Origin: an uncultured Candidatus Saccharibacteria bacterium
GTDB taxonomy: Bacteria > Patescibacteriota > Saccharimonadia > Saccharimonadales > Saccharimonadaceae
Length of the DNA: 15,300 nt
NCBI GenBank assembly: GCA_938036845.1
Contig: CALHWA010000098.1
Span: 1-15,300 of the forward strand
Direction of reading: 5' to 3'
The notes beneath the pieces were generated by a model. That model searched no databases, had not been told where the DNA came from, and saw only the letters and a program-made list of their open reading frames with translations. How positions within the stretch are numbered: the stretch's first letter is position 1; every line of letters starts with the position of its first letter. A program made the position numbers and the translations under genes. Shown here one piece after another: positions 12,467 through 15,300 of this stretch.

Positions 12467-12961
12467 ATGGCGACAGACAAGACAATAGTGCCAACACCAC
12501 GTACGTTAAAAATGTGGTTTAGTGTGGAAGATGTCAATACAGAATGCTACCTGAATATCACTGGCATCGATGATAATGATAATGCTGTACAAGTTCCATT
12601 TACAAACTGGTATAGCTTAACAAGCCCTGAGGATATGCACCGTCTCTTCACAAGAGACCTTAGTCCTGGTTATTTCCCGTATGGCTTTGCAGCAGGGACA
12701 TTCGAGCTTGAGCAGTGGTATACCCAGATTGCCTTTCGTCCAATTGATAGGGTTATAGATAAAAGAAACCGTCCACCAGTCGTCTATATGACAGTTGTTG
12801 GTGATGGAGCAGGGTCTGATGGAATCTGGGATATACCGGTTGACCCCGAACAAGTGCGCAAAGAATACTGCCGCGCCTTTCGGGAATTCTATAAAGAGAG
12901 GCATGAGGAGCTCGCCAAGGAAGGGGTTCGGCTTGGAGAGACTGATTTTCGGGATGTTTAG
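12467..12961 (+). CDS. Hypothetical protein between map and ftsA (orphan)
   Basis: I do not recognise this 164-residue protein. It is soluble, acidic and aromatic-rich, and probably alpha/beta. A strand-rich start (KMWFSVEDVNTECYLNITGI, 15-34) is followed by a central part with LSPGYFPYGFAAGTFELEQW (65-84) and strand VVYMTVVGDG (104-113). A helical end contains RKEYCRAFREFYKERHEELA (131-150). No signal peptide or membrane helix is visible. Its DNA is more AT-rich by eye than map and ftsA on either side, which would fit later acquisition. It has its own extended -10 and Shine-Dalgarno site, and a separate promoter precedes ftsA, so it is likely an independent unit. Confidence 0.65.
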   Translation: MATDKTIVPTPRTLKMWFSVEDVNTECYLNITGIDDNDNAVQVPFTNWYSLTSPEDMHRLFTRDLSPGYFPYGFAAGTFELEQWYTQIAFRPIDRVIDKRNRPPVVYMTVVGDGAGSDGIWDIPVDPEQVRKEYCRAFREFYKERHEELAKEGVRLGETDFRDV

Positions 12962-13014
12962 TATACGATTAGCTTTACTTACTCCTCATATTGTACAAGA
13001 CACAGCATAACCTG

Positions 13015-13020
13015 TATAAT
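13015..13020 (+). promoter_or_regulatory. -10 box of ftsA, predicted leaderless start
   Basis: TATAAT is followed by GGTACT and then ATG at 13027, a 6-base gap. The transcript should start at or beside the start codon. No Shine-Dalgarno site is present. Confidence 0.7.
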
Positions 13021-13026
13021 GGTACT

Positions 13027-14265
13027 ATGCATGAAAATTCTCAATACGCAGTAGGAATAGATGTCGGGACGACGACGATTCGATGCGTGGTGGGGCATAT
13101 GAATCCAGAGACAGGCACGCCGACAATTGTGGGCGTAGGGCAGGCACCGAACAGTGGTATGCGCAAGGGTATGGTGGTCAATCTCAGTGGCCCGGCCCGC
13201 ACGATCGACGAAGCGCTGGGCGAGGCCGAGCGGATGAGTGGCTACGAAGTCAACAGCGCAACGGTGAGCGTTAATGGTGCGCACATCACCAGCACTCGTG
13301 CCACGGGGATGATTGCCGTGGGCACGATCGATCACGAGATTAATAATGATGATGTAGCGCGCATCGAAGAAGTTGCGACAACAGGCAAAGTGCAGGCCAA
13401 CCGCGAGATCCTCGAGGTCGTGCCACATAGCTATACGCTCGATGGCCAAGCGGGGATCAAAGACCCGCTGGGCATGACGGGCACGCGGCTGGAGATTGAT
13501 GCCAATGTCGTCTCGGCTTTAGCGCCCTATGTAGCGAATTTGCAAAAAGCGGTGGAGATGGCGACCGTCCACCCTCACGCCATTACACCAGCGGTATTGG
13601 GGGCGGCTAAGGCAGTGCTGAATGAGCGGCAGATCGAGAGCGGCGTAGCAGCGGTTGACCTTGGTGGGGCAACGACCAGTGTGGCAGTCTTCGAAGAGGG
13701 GGACTTGCAGTATGTTGGTGTCATTCCAATGGGCAGTGTGAATGTCACGAACGACCTCGCTATTGGCCTCAAAACTGACCCTGATGTTGCAGAATTGGTC
13801 AAGGTCAAGCATGCTGCGGCTGGCATCAAAGCAAGTGACGCGGTGGCCAAGGTGCGGCGCGATAAGGAATTGTACGAGTTTGCTACAGAGGAGATTGACG
13901 AGATTGTTGATGCCCGACTGGAGGAGATTTTCGAGGCGGTGCAGAAGGAGCTCAAGAAGGCAGGCCGCGCTGGCAAGCTGCCCAGTGGTGTTGTGCTGAC
14001 TGGTGGCATGGCTCAGATGCGTGGCATGGCGAGCTATGCCAGGGAACAGCTGGGAGTAGCCGCTCGGGTAGGCCGACCAACTGGCTTTACGAGCGGGGTG
14101 GCTGACCAGATAGAAAAGCCGCAGTTCGCCACTGCGGTGGGCTTGATGCTCGCCGATAGCGAAGGTGGCCACCAGCCTGCCCAGGCTTACACCAACAGTG
14201 GTACAGCGCACGCCAAGGGTGCACTGAGCTGGCTACGTCGGCTGCTGGGAGGGCTCAAGGCCTAG
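13027..14265 (+). CDS. ftsA: Cell division protein FtsA
   Basis: FtsA is an actin-like ATPase that anchors FtsZ filaments to the inner face of the membrane and recruits the division machinery. It has 412 residues. The actin-fold nucleotide motifs are GIDVGTTTIR (phosphate 1, 10-19), AAVDLGGATTSVAVF (phosphate 2, 208-222) and VVLTGGMAQMRG (adenosine, 322-333). The 1C subdomain specific to FtsA sits at about 84-163. The C-terminus, LSWLRRLLGGLKA (400-412), is an amphipathic helix that serves as the membrane-targeting sequence. The ATG at 13027 is 6 bases after TATAAT. A longer in-frame reading from 12991 would begin ahead of the promoter and adds no conserved sequence. ftsZ follows after 72 bases. 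Confidence 0.95.
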   Translation: MHENSQYAVGIDVGTTTIRCVVGHMNPETGTPTIVGVGQAPNSGMRKGMVVNLSGPARTIDEALGEAERMSGYEVNSATVSVNGAHITSTRATGMIAVGTIDHEINNDDVARIEEVATTGKVQANREILEVVPHSYTLDGQAGIKDPLGMTGTRLEIDANVVSALAPYVANLQKAVEMATVHPHAITPAVLGAAKAVLNERQIESGVAAVDLGGATTSVAVFEEGDLQYVGVIPMGSVNVTNDLAIGLKTDPDVAELVKVKHAAAGIKASDAVAKVRRDKELYEFATEEIDEIVDARLEEIFEAVQKELKKAGRAGKLPSGVVLTGGMAQMRGMASYAREQLGVAARVGRPTGFTSGVADQIEKPQFATAVGLMLADSEGGHQPAQAYTNSGTAHAKGALSWLRRLLGGLKA

Positions 14266-14282
14266 AATCATACCGATGAGGA

Positions 14283-14291
14283 TGATATACT
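14283..14291 (+). promoter_or_regulatory. Candidate internal promoter for ftsZ
   Basis: TGA-TATACT (14283-14291) forms an extended -10 in the ftsA-ftsZ gap with no clear -35. It would allow ftsZ expression beyond that of ftsA. AAGGGGA (about 14321-14328) is the ribosome site for the ATG at 14338. Confidence 0.45.
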
Positions 14292-14337
14292 AAATGGTAA
14301 TGGTAAAGTTGATAGTTGCACAAGGGGAGAAACGTGA

Positions 14338-15300
14338 ATGCCGGAAGTAAAACCAAGCGAGATCCAAACCTTTGCTAGTATCAAAGTCGTTGGCGTCGGA
14401 GGCGCTGGTGGGTCTGCTGTTAATCGAATGAAAGACGCCGGCCTGGCTGGCGTGCAGTTCATTGCAATGAACACCGATGCTCAGGCGCTGCATAATTCGC
14501 AAGCAGATATTAAGATTCATCTTGGGCATAACACCACCAATGGCCTTGGTGCTGGTGCTGACCCCAGTGTAGGTGAGGCTGCGGCACGTGAGTCGCTCGA
14601 TGAGATTCGCCAGGCGCTTGAGGGGGCAGATATGATCTTCGTGACGATTGGTGCTGGTGGTGGCACAGGCTCGGGGGCTGGCCACGTGGTAGCAGAAGTA
14701 GCACGTGATCTCGGTATTCTCTGTGTGGGCGTGGCCACTAAGCCCTTTACCTTTGAAGGCGAGAAGCGGCGCATCAATGCCGAGTGGGCTATCAAGCAGT
14801 TGGGGCGGCAAGTCGATACACTCATTACCATTCCCAACGATCGCTTACTTGACACGATTGACCGCCGGACGCCACTACTTGAGACCTTTAAGATTGCCGA
14901 TGATGTACTGCGCCAAGGTGTGCAGGGGATATCGGAGTTGATTACTGAGCATGGGCTGATTAACCTCGACTTTGCTGACGTCAAGGCAATTATGAGCAGT
15001 GCTGGTAGTGCACTGATGGGGATCGGCCGGGCTAGTGGCGAAGACCGAGCTCAGATGGCAGCCCAGCAGGCAATTGATTCACCACTGATTGAGGTGTCGA
15101 TCAACGGTGCCAAGGGTGTGCTCTTCAATGTGACGGGTGGCTATGATATGAGTATGGCCGAGATTCAAGAAGCGGCCGAGATTATCACTGGTGCGGTGTC
15201 GTCCGATGCCAACATTATCTTTGGTGCGACGCTCAAGCCTGAGCTGGAGGATGAGTTGATTATTACCGTTATCGCGACTGGCTTTGACAGTGATTCGTTC
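14338..15300 (+). CDS. ftsZ: Cell division protein FtsZ (partial, C-terminus beyond window)
   Basis: FtsZ is the tubulin-like GTPase that forms the cytokinetic ring. 321 codons are present and the frame is open to the window edge, so the globular core is nearly complete and the linker and C-terminal FtsA-binding peptide are missing. Visible: GVGGAGGSAVNRM (19-31), MNTDAQAL (44-51), and the GTP-binding signature GGGTGSG (107-113, with Ser as in tubulins rather than the commoner GGGTGTG). Next are TKPFTFEG (134-141), IPNDRLL (165-171) and the T7 loop NLDFADVK (209-216), whose Asp residues drive GTP hydrolysis across the subunit contact. The signature continues GAGHVVAEV where most FtsZs have GAAPVVAE. 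Its partner ftsA is just upstream. Confidence 0.96.
   Translation, partial: MPEVKPSEIQTFASIKVVGVGGAGGSAVNRMKDAGLAGVQFIAMNTDAQALHNSQADIKIHLGHNTTNGLGAGADPSVGEAAARESLDEIRQALEGADMIFVTIGAGGGTGSGAGHVVAEVARDLGILCVGVATKPFTFEGEKRRINAEWAIKQLGRQVDTLITIPNDRLLDTIDRRTPLLETFKIADDVLRQGVQGISELITEHGLINLDFADVKAIMSSAGSALMGIGRASGEDRAQMAAQQAIDSPLIEVSINGAKGVLFNVTGGYDMSMAEIQEAAEIITGAVSSDANIIFGATLKPELEDELIITVIATGFDSDSF

Noticed and set aside
13519..14211. 230-codon minus-strand frame opposite ftsA.
   Set aside because: Antisense to ftsA, with no motifs and no ribosome site.
1..15300. CRISPR arrays, insertion sequences, tRNA or rRNA genes.
   Set aside because: No regularly spaced repeats, transposase or integrase motifs, or tRNA/rRNA signatures were seen on either strand.

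Overview
The window looks like chromosomal DNA from a small-genome bacterium, most likely a Candidatus Saccharibacteria (TM7)-type member of the Candidate Phyla Radiation. This rests on the feel of the protein sequences: compact versions of PriA, RecJ, FtsA and FtsZ, a 71-residue S21, a short-LID adenylate kinase, and a short Pro/Gln-rich four-helix membrane protein. It also rests on the unusual grouping of housekeeping genes. No rRNA or database match was available, so the taxonomy is an inference. The genes read sensibly with the standard code.

Layout. Positions 1-3018 (minus strand) hold fmt (cut by the window edge), def overlapping fmt by 41 bases, and priA on its own promoter. Positions 3115-5341 (plus) hold two tandem promoters, a small winged-helix protein and recJ, coupled by a TGATG stop/start overlap and closed by an intrinsic terminator. 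Positions 5417-10052 form an accessory stretch: a protein with an internal duplication, two divergently transcribed orphan genes, a toxin-antitoxin pair, a gene-less structured stretch of about 420 bases with a strong promoter, and a membrane protein. The TA pair is an XRE HTH plus Panacea/DUF4065 antitoxin followed by an overlapping RelE-like toxin. Positions 10271-12423 (plus) return to core genes: rpsU, yqeY, adk and map, tightly packed. An orphan gene (12467-12961) follows, then ftsA and ftsZ (cut by the right edge).

How the genes work together. def, fmt and map together cover N-terminal formyl-methionine metabolism: formylation of initiator tRNA, deformylation, then Met removal. priA and recJ serve replication restart and recombination. 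ftsA and ftsZ make the division ring and its membrane anchor. The most interesting accessory unit is the Panacea TA module at 7641-8992. It has its own promoter, a 33-bp imperfect palindrome over the -35 box that fits autorepression, and a 12-codon leader ORF overlapping the antitoxin start.

A recurring feature is a good TATAAT -10 box only 6-10 bases upstream of the start codon (def, priA, ftsA, the membrane protein, rpsU). This implies leaderless or nearly leaderless mRNAs, alongside other genes with clear Shine-Dalgarno sites (adk, ftsZ, the antitoxin, the orphans).
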